58,012 nt of DNA from a virus, in the IMG/VR virus record IMGVR_UViG_3300031658_000009, positions 1 to 58,012 of that record, one strand, 5' to 3'. The position numbers and the translations under genes were made by a program. Position 1 is the stretch's first letter; the number at the start of each line of letters is the position of its first letter. Below, one piece after another: positions 10,004 through 17,726 of the stretch. The notes below the pieces were generated by a model, which did no database searches, was not told where the DNA came from, and saw only the letters and a list, made by a program, of their open reading frames with translations.

Positions 10004-12106
10004 TTATTTTCGTATAATTATCTGACCCTTCCTGAAGAACTGTTTCTTAGTGAAGTCTGATTTTGTTTCAACGGGCTTATGTCCCTGAGCAGCAAGCAAT
10101 GCTAAACCGGCAGAGATAGAAAGATCATATTTTGTTCGATCATCAATCTTGAAATTTACCCAATCCTCTAAGGTTCTCTCGAAATACATTTTACCAAATT
10201 CTAAAGTGTCTTCATTTAACCCAACATGATCATGTATATATGCTTCAATTGCTTGAGCATGTGCTTGTATAACATCTTTCGAGTTGGACGGTATACCTTT
10301 TGTTTTAGTCTTTGTGCTCTGGAATTTAGAACCTAAGTGCTCTGGTCTTTCCATAAGGAAATGATCATAACCTCTTGTCTCAAAGTATCTTGCAATTCCA
10401 TACTTGTTATTTTCAATCAATACAGGGTACCCGTAAAACTTTGCTGCCATTAAAACATCTTCATAAAATATTTTAGCAAGCGGGGGGCGAGATGCGTACT
10501 CAGCAACAAACATGTTCGATGGGTGTCCCATGTTGAACTTGTTGTAAAAATGACAAGCCCCCTTAGACCCTCTACCATCTACTGTTGCATCTATATCATA
10601 ACTATCCACTCCGGCACATCCTATCCAGGCGTTCTCAGGTGTGGATTTATTTCTTAGATCAGCAGGAGGCATCCAGGCTATACGCCATCTACCGTTTGCA
10701 TCTGGCTTAAACATTACCTCTGTATCTTTCTTTCCTCCTGTCCATACAAAGTTCCCTACAACTATAGGAGACGGATATAAGTCTTCATTGTATTCTACCT
10801 GCTCATAAATCTTTTGAACATTAAATAGAGATGCTTTGGCGCTGTCTCTAAATGCTTCGGCCTCTGAAAAGGGGAACTGACGTATTACTTCGTTAAGTTC
10901 ATAAGAGTCGTTTACTAATGCCTTACGCTCATTCTTTAAATAGGTCTTAGCGCCTATAGATATAAGTTCACCGTACTCGGTATGCATAAGCGTATCTGGG
11001 TCTTCAACAACTGGTAATCCATATTTATCAAAGAATCCTTCAAGCGCATCATAACTAGGTATAAACACTGAGTATAATCCACTACGTGTTCGTCCGTTAT
11101 CATTTCTTTCCATTGGATTGCTTCCATGGTATAAGTCCCTAAACTGCTTTCCTCCTCTGTCTAAAGGATTGACAGTGCTTCCAACTAATGCTTTACCGAC
11201 TATTCTTCTACCGACAAGTAAACAAGTACGCTGTATCCTCCATGCTTCACGTATATCGTTTCCTTTCTCCCATTTACCTGCTTCATCAAGATAGAGTATA
11301 TGTAGTTTCTCACCATCATAAGCATTGGTAGTAGTATTCTTCCAGTTAATAATAGTATTAAGTGCGTCTCCACTTGAGGATGTTTTGTTTTTCTTAGTGA
11401 TCCTTTTAGATGGTTCACGAAAAGCAAGTTCCATACGTGGGTTGGTGGTACCGTCTTGAATAGGTTTAAAAAAGAATGGAAGTGATTTATATATAGGCAC
11501 CACTTTCTTCATGAAGATATTTTCCTGGGCATCTGTTCCTGTCTTAGACATGATACCAAGCAACTTCTCTTTTACCTGTGTACCTTCGTTTACAAGTATA
11601 GATGCAGACATATTAGTGTATCCAGATCGACGACATTTAACGTATATCTGACCAACACATCTAGGATCTCTTATACAGGCTTCAAGATGTACGAATAGTT
11701 TCCTTTGAAAGTCGAGGAACGACGGGTAGCCAATGTCAATCTTACACCATTGCAAGAAAAAATAATGGTTCCCGGTGATATAGGTAGGTACCCCGTTGTT
11801 GTAAAACCATAATCCATCTTTACGTCTTTTAAATTCTTCACTAACATAGGGGGTATATTTCTTACGAAAAGTTTCCGGCATCTCCATCCACTCTTCCATT
11901 GATCTTATACGCTTTAAATCTTCAGGTAGTTCTTGGCGAACCCATCTTTGATCTTCTTTTTTCTTGTCGTGAAATAGAATTTTTCTTGAAGTAGGTTTTT
12001 TTGGGAACTGTATAGGCAAATCATAGTATATCTCAACATCTCCTTGTGTATTATCACGGCATATGTTGACAACGACCTCTTGTTCTACTTCTACTAAACC
12101 CGCCAT
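10004..12106 (-). CDS. terL: Large terminase subunit (packaging ATPase-nuclease)
   Basis: This 700-residue protein has the N-terminal pattern of Bacteroidetes phage terminases (GVPTYITGNHYFFLQW and KIDIGYPSFLDFQRK, residues about 105-137). The ATPase core shows a Walker A-like KCRRSGYTNM (about 157-166) and a Walker B LHILYLDEAG (268-277). The C-terminal half has a RuvC-like nuclease start, GCAGVDSYDID, with later acidic positions. The Walker A motif is unusual because the residue expected to be the P-loop lysine (G-K-T) is tyrosine (G-Y-T). The protein drives DNA packaging at the portal, whose gene is next. Confidence 0.9.
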   Translation of the reverse strand: MAGLVEVEQEVVVNICRDNTQGDVEIYYDLPIQFPKKPTSRKILFHDKKKEDQRWVRQELPEDLKRIRSMEEWMEMPETFRKKYTPYVSEEFKRRKDGLWFYNNGVPTYITGNHYFFLQWCKIDIGYPSFLDFQRKLFVHLEACIRDPRCVGQIYVKCRRSGYTNMSASILVNEGTQVKEKLLGIMSKTGTDAQENIFMKKVVPIYKSLPFFFKPIQDGTTNPRMELAFREPSKRITKKNKTSSSGDALNTIINWKNTTTNAYDGEKLHILYLDEAGKWEKGNDIREAWRIQRTCLLVGRRIVGKALVGSTVNPLDRGGKQFRDLYHGSNPMERNDNGRTRSGLYSVFIPSYDALEGFFDKYGLPVVEDPDTLMHTEYGELISIGAKTYLKNERKALVNDSYELNEVIRQFPFSEAEAFRDSAKASLFNVQKIYEQVEYNEDLYPSPIVVGNFVWTGGKKDTEVMFKPDANGRWRIAWMPPADLRNKSTPENAWIGCAGVDSYDIDATVDGRGSKGACHFYNKFNMGHPSNMFVAEYASRPPLAKIFYEDVLMAAKFYGYPVLIENNKYGIARYFETRGYDHFLMERPEHLGSKFQSTKTKTKGIPSNSKDVIQAHAQAIEAYIHDHVGLNEDTLEFGKMYFERTLEDWVNFKIDDRTKYDLSISAGLALLAAQGHKPVETKSDFTKKQFFRKGQIIIRK

Positions 12107-12166
12107 CTTTGTTGTACATTAAATTAGTAGTCCCAGTAGATGCTGCTGGCTCTAATGAATACTTGA

Positions 12167-12463
12167 TTACCTTGAGAATTGTTCTGCGAACCCTCCGGAA
12201 TAATCTTGCTCTTCTTTAATTTCGCCACTTTCCTTAAGAGTCTTAATAAGTTTAAGAAGTCTTTCCCTTTCAATGATAAGTTCTTTAGCATCTACAGCGG
12301 TAATTTTAATTGCTTGAAGTTCTGCTTTTCTTTGAGAACCGCTAAGTTCTTGGTCTACAGGTTTTTGTATTTCATTGATCATATTATCAATAGCAATCTG
12401 CATTGCTTCAACAAGTCTCTGCGCTGTACTTATATTGTTATACTGTTTCGAGGACCTTGCCAT
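12167..12463 (-). CDS. Small helical protein, small-terminase candidate
   Basis: This 98-residue, largely helical protein has a central Glu/Lys-rich coiled-coil-like stretch (AKELIIERERLLKLIKTLKE). It sits immediately upstream of the large terminase gene and overlaps the GroES-like gene by 26 bases. Position, size and helix content fit a small terminase subunit, but no DNA-binding motif could be confirmed. An alternative is a packaging or assembly accessory protein. Confidence 0.4.
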   Translation of the reverse strand: MARSSKQYNNISTAQRLVEAMQIAIDNMINEIQKPVDQELSGSQRKAELQAIKITAVDAKELIIERERLLKLIKTLKESGEIKEEQDYSGGFAEQFSR

Positions 12464-13085
12464 AGATGTGCTTTAAGTAGACTCTGAATAATTTCTCACC
12501 ATCCACATCCATTAAGTAGTCAGCATTCTTTCTGATTATTACTTTATCTCCAGGATATAGATTTAATTCCTCTAGACGATCAGAACCAAACCTTATATAA
12601 CCATATTGGTTGTACTCTCTTTCTTTGTCTATCAGTTCAACAACACTACTCTGTAGTTCTTGTTCTTGTTCTGCGGGTACTAAAAACACCCATTCGCCTA
12701 GCAGTTTTATTTCACCAGTTTCCTTACTCTTATATGCATAAGCCTGGCAAGACAGTGGATCATACCCTCCTTCGTAATAAACTATATATACATCGTTGTT
12801 AGGATCAAGCCACTGACCTCTTTTAGAACTCTCTTCTAATTCATTAACACCGTCCTTAAGCACCAAGTGATTACCTCCAAGCACAACGTGATGATGAAAA
12901 TACATAGTATCTCCTACGGATGCACCTGTGTCATACTTCTCTGGCACCCCTACAATTTCGCCTTCCATGGTTCTATGCTTGAACTCATCGAATCTTGTGT
13001 CTAAGAAAATTTCTTCTCCGTTGACGGTTACACTGTCCCGTGTTACACTAGGTACTTTTACCAGGAAATGTTTTAGAGGCCTCAT
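12438..13085 (-). CDS. GroES-like co-chaperonin, possibly two GroES folds in tandem
   Basis: This is a 215-residue protein. Its first 80 residues follow the Cpn10 pattern: MRPLKHFLVKVPSV, then an IFLDTRFDE-like strand, GEIVGVPE, and SVGDTMYFHHHVVLG, matching GroES 'RPLxDRVxVK ... GxVxAVG ... VGDxVxF'. The C-terminal part (about 160-215) repeats the logic with YPGDKVIIRKNADYLMDVDG and a closing beta strand. Phages such as T4 (gp31) encode GroES substitutes that help fold capsid proteins with host GroEL. Here the gene lies in the packaging operon and overlaps its neighbours by 1 and 26 bases. The duplication is an inference. Confidence 0.5.
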   Translation of the reverse strand: MRPLKHFLVKVPSVTRDSVTVNGEEIFLDTRFDEFKHRTMEGEIVGVPEKYDTGASVGDTMYFHHHVVLGGNHLVLKDGVNELEESSKRGQWLDPNNDVYIVYYEGGYDPLSCQAYAYKSKETGEIKLLGEWVFLVPAEQEQELQSSVVELIDKEREYNQYGYIRFGSDRLEELNLYPGDKVIIRKNADYLMDVDGEKLFRVYLKHIYGKVLETV

Positions 13086-13663
13086 TATAAAACTCGTAAT
13101 ACGTTATTTTCTGTATCCTCAAACTTTAATTTCGTAGTAGGAGCAGCGTCCCATAGATTTATTGCTAGAGCAGATCTTGTTCCTTTCGTGACCGCTGTTA
13201 CCCGGTGCTCGTGGCTACCAGCATCAAAGATGATCATTCTATTATACTTCGCTTCGATGCGCTCAGGCTCCCTGTCAGGGCCATTGGAGAATATCTCTAG
13301 GTATCCACCTTCAATTTCCATTTGCAACGGATAAAACACTGTACCTATAATAGGAGAGGAAAGTTCTCCTTTTGATTTCCAAAGGTCTTCATCTTTGTCT
13401 AGGTGTAAGTTTAGGTCACATACAGATTTACCCTCACCATACTGACCAGTCCAATACTCAAACCCATCAAGAGACACAGACTCGTATATAGGATTTTCTT
13501 CCCATATATATGATATCAATCTTTTCTTTAATGTATCTGTTGGAGAATTCCACCATCCGTTCCACCAAAAGTAGGTGCCGTTTTCTGAGAAAAACTTTTC
13601 CTTGTTGAACTCAACTTCCATAAGGAGTTCGGTGTCTTTAATAAAATTGTCTATTACTATCAT
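13085..13663 (-). CDS. 2-oxoglutarate/Fe(II) oxygenase, prolyl-hydroxylase-like
   Basis: This 192-residue protein carries the full metal and cosubstrate set of the 2OG-Fe(II) double-stranded beta helix: H87-L-D89 (LNLHLDKDE), a distal His in HEHRV (H153), and an Arg ten residues later (R163 in GTRSALAINLW). It opens with a conserved-looking MIVIDNFIKDTELL segment, as in phage P4H-like enzymes. It overlaps the neighbouring genes by a few bases, so it is translated with the packaging operon. Its substrate is unknown. A virion protein, including the collagen-like fibre, is possible. Nucleic-acid or small-molecule substrates are not excluded. Confidence 0.75.
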   Translation of the reverse strand: MIVIDNFIKDTELLMEVEFNKEKFFSENGTYFWWNGWWNSPTDTLKKRLISYIWEENPIYESVSLDGFEYWTGQYGEGKSVCDLNLHLDKDEDLWKSKGELSSPIIGTVFYPLQMEIEGGYLEIFSNGPDREPERIEAKYNRMIIFDAGSHEHRVTAVTKGTRSALAINLWDAAPTTKLKFEDTENNVLRVL

Positions 13664-13899
13664 TCGAAGTCACAATCATGTTCAATTAATACTGGCATAT
13701 CATCAACAGTCTTCCAAAGCATGACGCCTTGTTCCTTGTTGTAGATGTATACAAGATAGCGACGAATTCCATATTTAACAAAACATCTCTCGTCTAATAT
13801 GATTGAGTCAATTACTGATTCACCTGCTGACTGACCTACATAGTAAGCCATTGCATCTTTCGGGTTCTGCCCGATGATGATCTTTCGAATAAGTTCCAT
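13660..13899 (-). CDS. Hypothetical protein, 79 aa
   Basis: The family is not recognised. The protein is soluble and mixed alpha/beta, with a C-terminal run of strands (RRYLVYIYNKEQGVMLW). It overlaps the oxygenase start by 4 bases, so it is translationally coupled to it in the late operon. Confidence 0.55.
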   Translation of the reverse strand: MELIRKIIIGQNPKDAMAYYVGQSAGESVIDSIILDERCFVKYGIRRYLVYIYNKEQGVMLWKTVDDMPVLIEHDCDFE

Positions 13900-13904
13900 T
13901 CCAT

Positions 13905-14210
13905 TTAGTTTAACCAGTAGTTTATGGTTGATGAATCTGGATTATCGTCTTTGTCTTCAAAATAATCGTTATAAGATTCTACTACTGAATTTATCATTAA
14001 TTCAAATTCTTCTTCTTCTACCATATGCATACCGCACATGAATTCGTACTTGTCGTTTGTGTCTAATACTTCGTCTCCTGGTATAAAAGATCCAAAGCAG
14101 TATATAGACGTGAAGTCCTCCTTGCCTCCGTAAGCGTCCATAAGGTCATCGATCTCAGAGAGTTTTAAACGGAGTTTTTTAAAGAAATCATTTCTATCAC
14201 TGTCTGTCAT
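13905..14210 (-). CDS. Hypothetical acidic protein, 101 aa
   Basis: The family is not recognised. The protein is strongly acidic (EDKDDNPDSS, EEEEFELMINS), helical at the N-terminus and probably soluble. It shares one base with the upstream appendage gene, indicating one transcript. Confidence 0.55.
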   Translation of the reverse strand: MTDSDRNDFFKKLRLKLSEIDDLMDAYGGKEDFTSIYCFGSFIPGDEVLDTNDKYEFMCGMHMVEEEEFELMINSVVESYNDYFEDKDDNPDSSTINYWLN

Positions 14211-15193
14211 TATAAGGTTGCGTTATCACCCATGTAATCAACCTCCAGAGATGTTTGGGTGGCATACACGTTAACACCAAGCCCATCGGCTTTACCCGTA
14301 AGTCTAACCATATAACCTGACACTCCATCCGAATAATAAAGAGCCTGGAGAGTAATTGTACTTATTTCACCTGCGTCTGCTGATGTTGTTATACTTCGAA
14401 TGATTGTCCCTCCAACTTCTATATTAAAGTCAGCACCCGCTGTTAGAATCACTTGGATTGTTCCTGTTATTCTAAACCATCCTTCAATCTCGTTGATTAG
14501 AACAGCATCTCTTGGATCAGAAACTGTACCGAGAGTCAAGCCATTGAGTGGTGGACTAGCAGTGTTTACGAGTGTACCAAAATATACTGAACTCCCAGTT
14601 GCTGTAGTTGAAGTAGTCGCCGAACTGTCCTCGTATATCTCTGCGTACGAACCAATCGCGACAACCGCTGTAGTGCTCATTTGTATGGTTGCACTTTGAC
14701 GAGCAAACATAATGCCTTGCGTTAACGTTCCAGCGGTTATAGAATTACCTACTGCCGTTGCTAAATCTGATTGCTCAATGTATTTATAAGCACTGGTGCT
14801 TTCGTCCCAGATCAGATACTTATCATTAGTCGCTGGCTGAGTGATTTGACTTAGTAGCGCTGGGTCTTTTAATTCAATAGTGCTACCCGTTGCAGACAGT
14901 GGGGTGTTTGCTGTGATCGATGCAGTACCAATTGGACTGGTGCTGAGGTTACGAGTAACTACAACCCCGCTACTAGACAGCATAAGAGCAGAAGTAACTG
15001 AAGTTGATGTAGAAGGTGTCCCAGATATTTTAAGAGCACCTGTGGTCTCTACTGTATCAGTGGATATTTTTAATGCTGAGTTATTACCTGCTCCATCTTG
15101 AACTACTTGTTCTGAAGAGCCTACATTGCTGTTTGCTAGTTTAAGCAAAAGGTTAAATGTATCTTTTATTTTATTTCCGCTAAGTGATGCCAT
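14210..15193 (-). CDS. Virion appendage or fibre-like structural protein
   Basis: From ATG 15193 (MASLSGNKIKDTFNLLLKLA) this gives 327 residues. The N-terminal helix followed by 'NSALKISTDTVETTGALKISG' repeats, then Ser/Thr/Ala/Gly-rich beta sequence, is typical of phage fibres or head appendages. A 'YLIWDESTSAYKYIEQSDL' segment is also common in such proteins. Start 15193 is preferred over 15232 because a TATCTTTG promoter box lies at 15213-15220, between the two. The exact position on the virion is unknown. Confidence 0.6.
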   Translation of the reverse strand: MASLSGNKIKDTFNLLLKLANSNVGSSEQVVQDGAGNNSALKISTDTVETTGALKISGTPSTSTSVTSALMLSSSGVVVTRNLSTSPIGTASITANTPLSATGSTIELKDPALLSQITQPATNDKYLIWDESTSAYKYIEQSDLATAVGNSITAGTLTQGIMFARQSATIQMSTTAVVAIGSYAEIYEDSSATTSTTATGSSVYFGTLVNTASPPLNGLTLGTVSDPRDAVLINEIEGWFRITGTIQVILTAGADFNIEVGGTIIRSITTSADAGEISTITLQALYYSDGVSGYMVRLTGKADGLGVNVYATQTSLEVDYMGDNATL

Positions 15194-15198
15194 ATGAT

Positions 15199-15206
15199 TA
15201 TGTTTG
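15199..15206 (+). promoter_or_regulatory. TAnnTTTG -7 box for the regulator-like gene
   Basis: The sequence is TATGTTTG. It ends one base before ATG 15208 and 19 bases before ATG 15226, so either a leaderless mRNA starts at 15208 or the true start is 15226. It faces away from the minus-strand box at 15213-15220. Confidence 0.5.
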
Positions 15207-15207
15207 T

Positions 15208-15666
15208 ATGAGCAAAGATACTGATATGCCAAAAAGTACCGTAGACCGAAAGAAATTATTTCGATCGTTCTCTAAGATAGACAAAAAGTTTATTAAAGAA
15301 AACTATCTGAACAATATTACATTTCTATACAGAGACGCGAAGCACAACTATAACCTCACTAGATTAGAGGTAGACTTCATCATGTTTATTTATGACCTGG
15401 AGTTTTGGACGATTAAGTATGTCGCAGAGGCAATGAATAGAAGTGAGACTCAAATGCGCAAAGACTTTATCTGGAACATAAAGAAAAAAGGGTACATATA
15501 TAAGCACTTCGATAAACTCACTCCTAGTGATAAACTAGAAGATCACATATTTAGGGATGAGACTAAGTATAATTACGCTGTACGTTATGCTTTATCACAA
15601 AAAGGTAGGCTTGTAGTAGCCAGGCTTTATAGAAAGATGCGTGGAGAAGAAGATTTTAACTTTTAG
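15208..15666 (+). CDS. Winged-helix-like DNA-binding protein, candidate regulator
   Basis: This basic protein has 152 residues from ATG 15208 (MSKDTDMPKST), or 146 from ATG 15226. The middle, FWTIKYVAEAMNRSETQMRKDF, reads as a helix-turn-helix, followed by a wing-like KKGYIYKHFDKLTP and a second helical part, as in MarR-type winged helices. It is the only plus-strand gene within the minus-strand late block and is transcribed divergently from the appendage gene with overlapping promoters. It could repress or activate that operon. The reading frame is certain; the function is inferred. Confidence 0.6.
   Translation: MSKDTDMPKSTVDRKKLFRSFSKIDKKFIKENYLNNITFLYRDAKHNYNLTRLEVDFIMFIYDLEFWTIKYVAEAMNRSETQMRKDFIWNIKKKGYIYKHFDKLTPSDKLEDHIFRDETKYNYAVRYALSQKGRLVVARLYRKMRGEEDFNF
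15213..15220 (-). promoter_or_regulatory. TAnnTTTG -7 box for the 15193 operon
   Basis: On the minus strand this reads TATCTTTG, with ATG 15193 starting 20 bases downstream. It lies inside the 5' end of the divergent plus-strand gene. Confidence 0.5.
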
Positions 15667-15862
15667 CCTTGCGTGCAGCGTCCATTGCCGGATCACTTTT
15701 ACCCTTAGCGTGTGTTACAATTCTAAATGGCGCCTCTGGTGAAGCACCTTTATGAGGTTTGTAATCTCCTTTCATTAAGAAGTGACGACCACCTTCTGTC
15801 ATCCAGTGGTAACCCTTTGGTGCTGAGACCTTTACAGATTTATTGCTTTTCTTTAGTTTCAT
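15656..15862 (-). CDS. Small basic protein, 68 aa
   Basis: Lysine-rich (MKLKKSNKSVKVSAPKGYHW, then RHFLMKGDYKPHKG). Small basic proteins of this type accompany structural genes in marine phages, with no known function. The 3' end overlaps the convergent plus-strand gene by 11 bases, and the 5' end shares one base with the next minus gene. Confidence 0.6.
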   Translation of the reverse strand: MKLKKSNKSVKVSAPKGYHWMTEGGRHFLMKGDYKPHKGASPEAPFRIVTHAKGKSDPAMDAARKAKS

Positions 15863-16446
15863 TATCTGTAGTTTTTACGCATTTCATCAATTGCCTTACG
15901 GTTTTGAGAAACAAATTGTGAATCTTCTTTACCTCGTTGTTTTTTTATTTCACCTTTTGATGTGTCATATACGTACTGACCTGTCTGACTGTTTAACTTT
16001 CTTCCGTATATCTTATACAAAGGGTCAACCATCTTTGGCTGAACAGGGTCTGGATTAAGAATGTTTTTAGTTTTTAGTTTGATCAATGCTTCAAATGGAT
16101 TAGAACTGCGTTTTGTCTGCATGTTCTTGATACCCATGTTAGGAGAATACTTAGAATCATAACCCTGTTTAAATCCGGTCTTAATACGATTTGGATATGC
16201 GTCCCCTTCCTTTCCGGTTGCTGAACCTCTGTACGTTCTATCTGTACTATAATCATAGTACCCAGTGTCGGACTTACCTGTACGATCTCTGGAGAACTTA
16301 CCAATTACTGCATCTTGAATCTCTCCAAGGTTACCGTCTGGATCACTAACCTCTCCATCCTTCCCATCAAAAAATTTAGAGTCCGAAGTATAAGTACCTG
16401 AAGTAGTAGTCGTGTCACCTGTCGCTAAACGGAATCTTTTCTTCAT
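15862..16446 (-). CDS. Hypothetical protein, 194 aa
   Basis: The family is not recognised. The N-terminal half is Asp/Gly/Ser/Thr-rich (TGDTTTTSGTYTSDSKFFDG) and looks disordered. The C-terminal half is basic (KSSNP-like, then LKTKNILNPDPVQPKMV). It may be a minor virion or DNA-associated protein, judging only from its neighbours and composition. Confidence 0.55.
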   Translation of the reverse strand: MKKRFRLATGDTTTTSGTYTSDSKFFDGKDGEVSDPDGNLGEIQDAVIGKFSRDRTGKSDTGYYDYSTDRTYRGSATGKEGDAYPNRIKTGFKQGYDSKYSPNMGIKNMQTKRSSNPFEALIKLKTKNILNPDPVQPKMVDPLYKIYGRKLNSQTGQYVYDTSKGEIKKQRGKEDSQFVSQNRKAIDEMRKNYR

Positions 16447-16457
16447 AGGTTTGATAC

Positions 16458-16856
16458 TTATTTATTTGACGACCTACCTGCGGCGGCTTTTGCAGCCATC
16501 CCTGCTTTGCCATATTTTTTTACACCAATTGAATATGCTATAGCGTCAGCGGATTCTTTACTCTTGCCAGACTTTTGAATAGAAGAACTTAATTTATTGA
16601 ACGCTCCACCAGTCTTGTAACTTTTAATACGTCCCTGTGGGAGTTTCTGTGCATCTACACCTCTAACCTTTAGTTTTTCTTTGACAGCATTCTTAGGCAT
16701 CTTAACAAGTTCGCCAGATTCCTTATAATAAAGTTTGCCATCCTTGACCTCGTACATGTCAGGATTAAAAATCTCTTCAGCAACACCTTGATTAGTATAC
16801 TTACTTAAACCTAGTTTGTCATTAAGCGCTCGTCTGAATTTCTTTGGCTCACCCAT
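16458..16856 (-). CDS. Basic protein with C-terminal Ala/Lys-rich tail, 132 aa
   Basis: The C-terminus, SADAIAYSIGVKKYGKAGMA, followed by Ala/Lys repeats, matches a short motif often seen in phage minor proteins ('AxAIAxxIGxKKYGKAGM'). The rest is basic and partly disordered. Function is unknown. It sits in a run of small basic proteins downstream of the methyltransferase gene. Confidence 0.55.
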   Translation of the reverse strand: MGEPKKFRRALNDKLGLSKYTNQGVAEEIFNPDMYEVKDGKLYYKESGELVKMPKNAVKEKLKVRGVDAQKLPQGRIKSYKTGGAFNKLSSSIQKSGKSKESADAIAYSIGVKKYGKAGMAAKAAAGRSSNK

Positions 16857-16858
16857 TG

Positions 16859-17104
16859 TTAGCGACCTAACTTAGATAACACTGCATTGGCATGCTTCTC
16901 AATCTGGGCCTCTGTAGCGCCGTCCTTACGCATCTGCTCAACCTCGCGGTCTACTTGGTTTTTGAGTTTTACATATGCTCTCTCACCTGCCGCTTCTTTT
17001 CTTTCTTCCTCTGTAGGATACTTGTATCCCTTAGGTTTTGGTGGTCCAAATACTTTGGGTTTTTTTTGCGGTGGGTTCTGCCCACCTACTCTGTATTTCT
17101 TCAT
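16859..17104 (-). CDS. Small basic protein, 81 aa
   Basis: The N-terminus is Lys/Pro-rich (PPQKKPKVFGPPKPKGYKYP), followed by a charged helix (KLKNQVDREVEQMRKDG). It overlaps the methyltransferase stop by 4 bases. It may be nucleic-acid associated. No family is recognised. Confidence 0.55.
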   Translation of the reverse strand: MKKYRVGGQNPPQKKPKVFGPPKPKGYKYPTEEERKEAAGERAYVKLKNQVDREVEQMRKDGATEAQIEKHANAVLSKLGR

Positions 17105-17700
17105 TGTCTTGTTATTTCAAAAATAATATCATCAGACCTGTTACTCATTTTACTAAAGTCAAAGGTACAAAATTCCACTGCAAGTTCTGGATCTATAGCA
17201 TTGCGCAGTGACTCTATATGTCTAATGTCCTGTATATCCTCAATAATCATCTTGCCACCTGGCTTGACCTTACATAGATAGTTCTTTATACAATAAACCT
17301 GAGAGGGTAAACTATGGGGGCCATCATCTATAATATAATCATAGGTATCATCTTCAAAGGAATCAACAGTGCTATCTATATACCCATCTAGGATATATAA
17401 TTTTGCACGAGGGTACGCTGTATCTCCAGCCATCTCATGGAAGTTTGTAATGGTTTCTTCCCATATGTCCACACCTTCTATAATAGCATTGGTAAACCAC
17501 TTATGCCACAACATAATGCTACCGCCAGACATCACACCCAACTCCAATATATTACTTACTCCCTCTCGGTCTGTGAATTCTTTGCTGTAATAGTTTTGGA
17601 TATAAGAATGATGACTCCCCTTGTCAGTCAACATGCTGCCACGAGGATCTGGGTGGACCAACTCTGCTCTGTATATCTTCTCTAACTCTGATTTTGCCAT
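17101..17700 (-). CDS. Class I SAM-dependent methyltransferase (CmcI/TylF-like)
   Basis: This is a 199-residue protein from ATG 17700 (MAKSELEKIYRAEL). NILELGVMSGGSIMLWHKWF is a SAM-binding glycine-rich loop, YDYIIDDGPHS matches the acidic 'DGxHS' metal/substrate motif of CmcI-like O-methyltransferases, and KPGGKMIIEDIQDI is the usual fourth strand. Start 17700 is preferred over 17706 because the promoter box 17704-17711 ends only three bases upstream, implying a leaderless mRNA. The substrate is unknown; a sugar or a virion component is possible. Confidence 0.7.
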   Translation of the reverse strand: MAKSELEKIYRAELVHPDPRGSMLTDKGSHHSYIQNYYSKEFTDREGVSNILELGVMSGGSIMLWHKWFTNAIIEGVDIWEETITNFHEMAGDTAYPRAKLYILDGYIDSTVDSFEDDTYDYIIDDGPHSLPSQVYCIKNYLCKVKPGGKMIIEDIQDIRHIESLRNAIDPELAVEFCTFDFSKMSNRSDDIIFEITRQ

Positions 17701-17703
17701 ACA

Positions 17704-17711
17704 CAAATATA
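17704..17711 (-). promoter_or_regulatory. TAnnTTTG -7 box for the methyltransferase operon
   Basis: On the minus strand this reads TATATTTG, and the ATG begins four bases after its end (17700). It is one base from the oppositely oriented box at 17713-17720, so the two promoters are back to back. Confidence 0.6.
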
Positions 17712-17712
17712 G

Positions 17713-17720
17713 TATCTTTG
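17713..17720 (+). promoter_or_regulatory. TAnnTTTG -7 box opening the plus-strand early region
   Basis: The sequence is TATCTTTG, with ATG 17727 starting seven bases after its last base, consistent with a leaderless transcript. A TTTTG that could serve as the -33 element lies at 17692-17696, 16 bases upstream. The box is back to back with the minus-strand box at 17704-17711. Confidence 0.6.
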
Positions 17721-17726
17721 TCTTCT

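Noticed and set aside
17694-17726. Earlier start for the DUF5675-like gene
   Set aside because: It would place the promoter box 17713-17720 inside the gene; MELRVIRM at 17727 matches the family's usual beginning.
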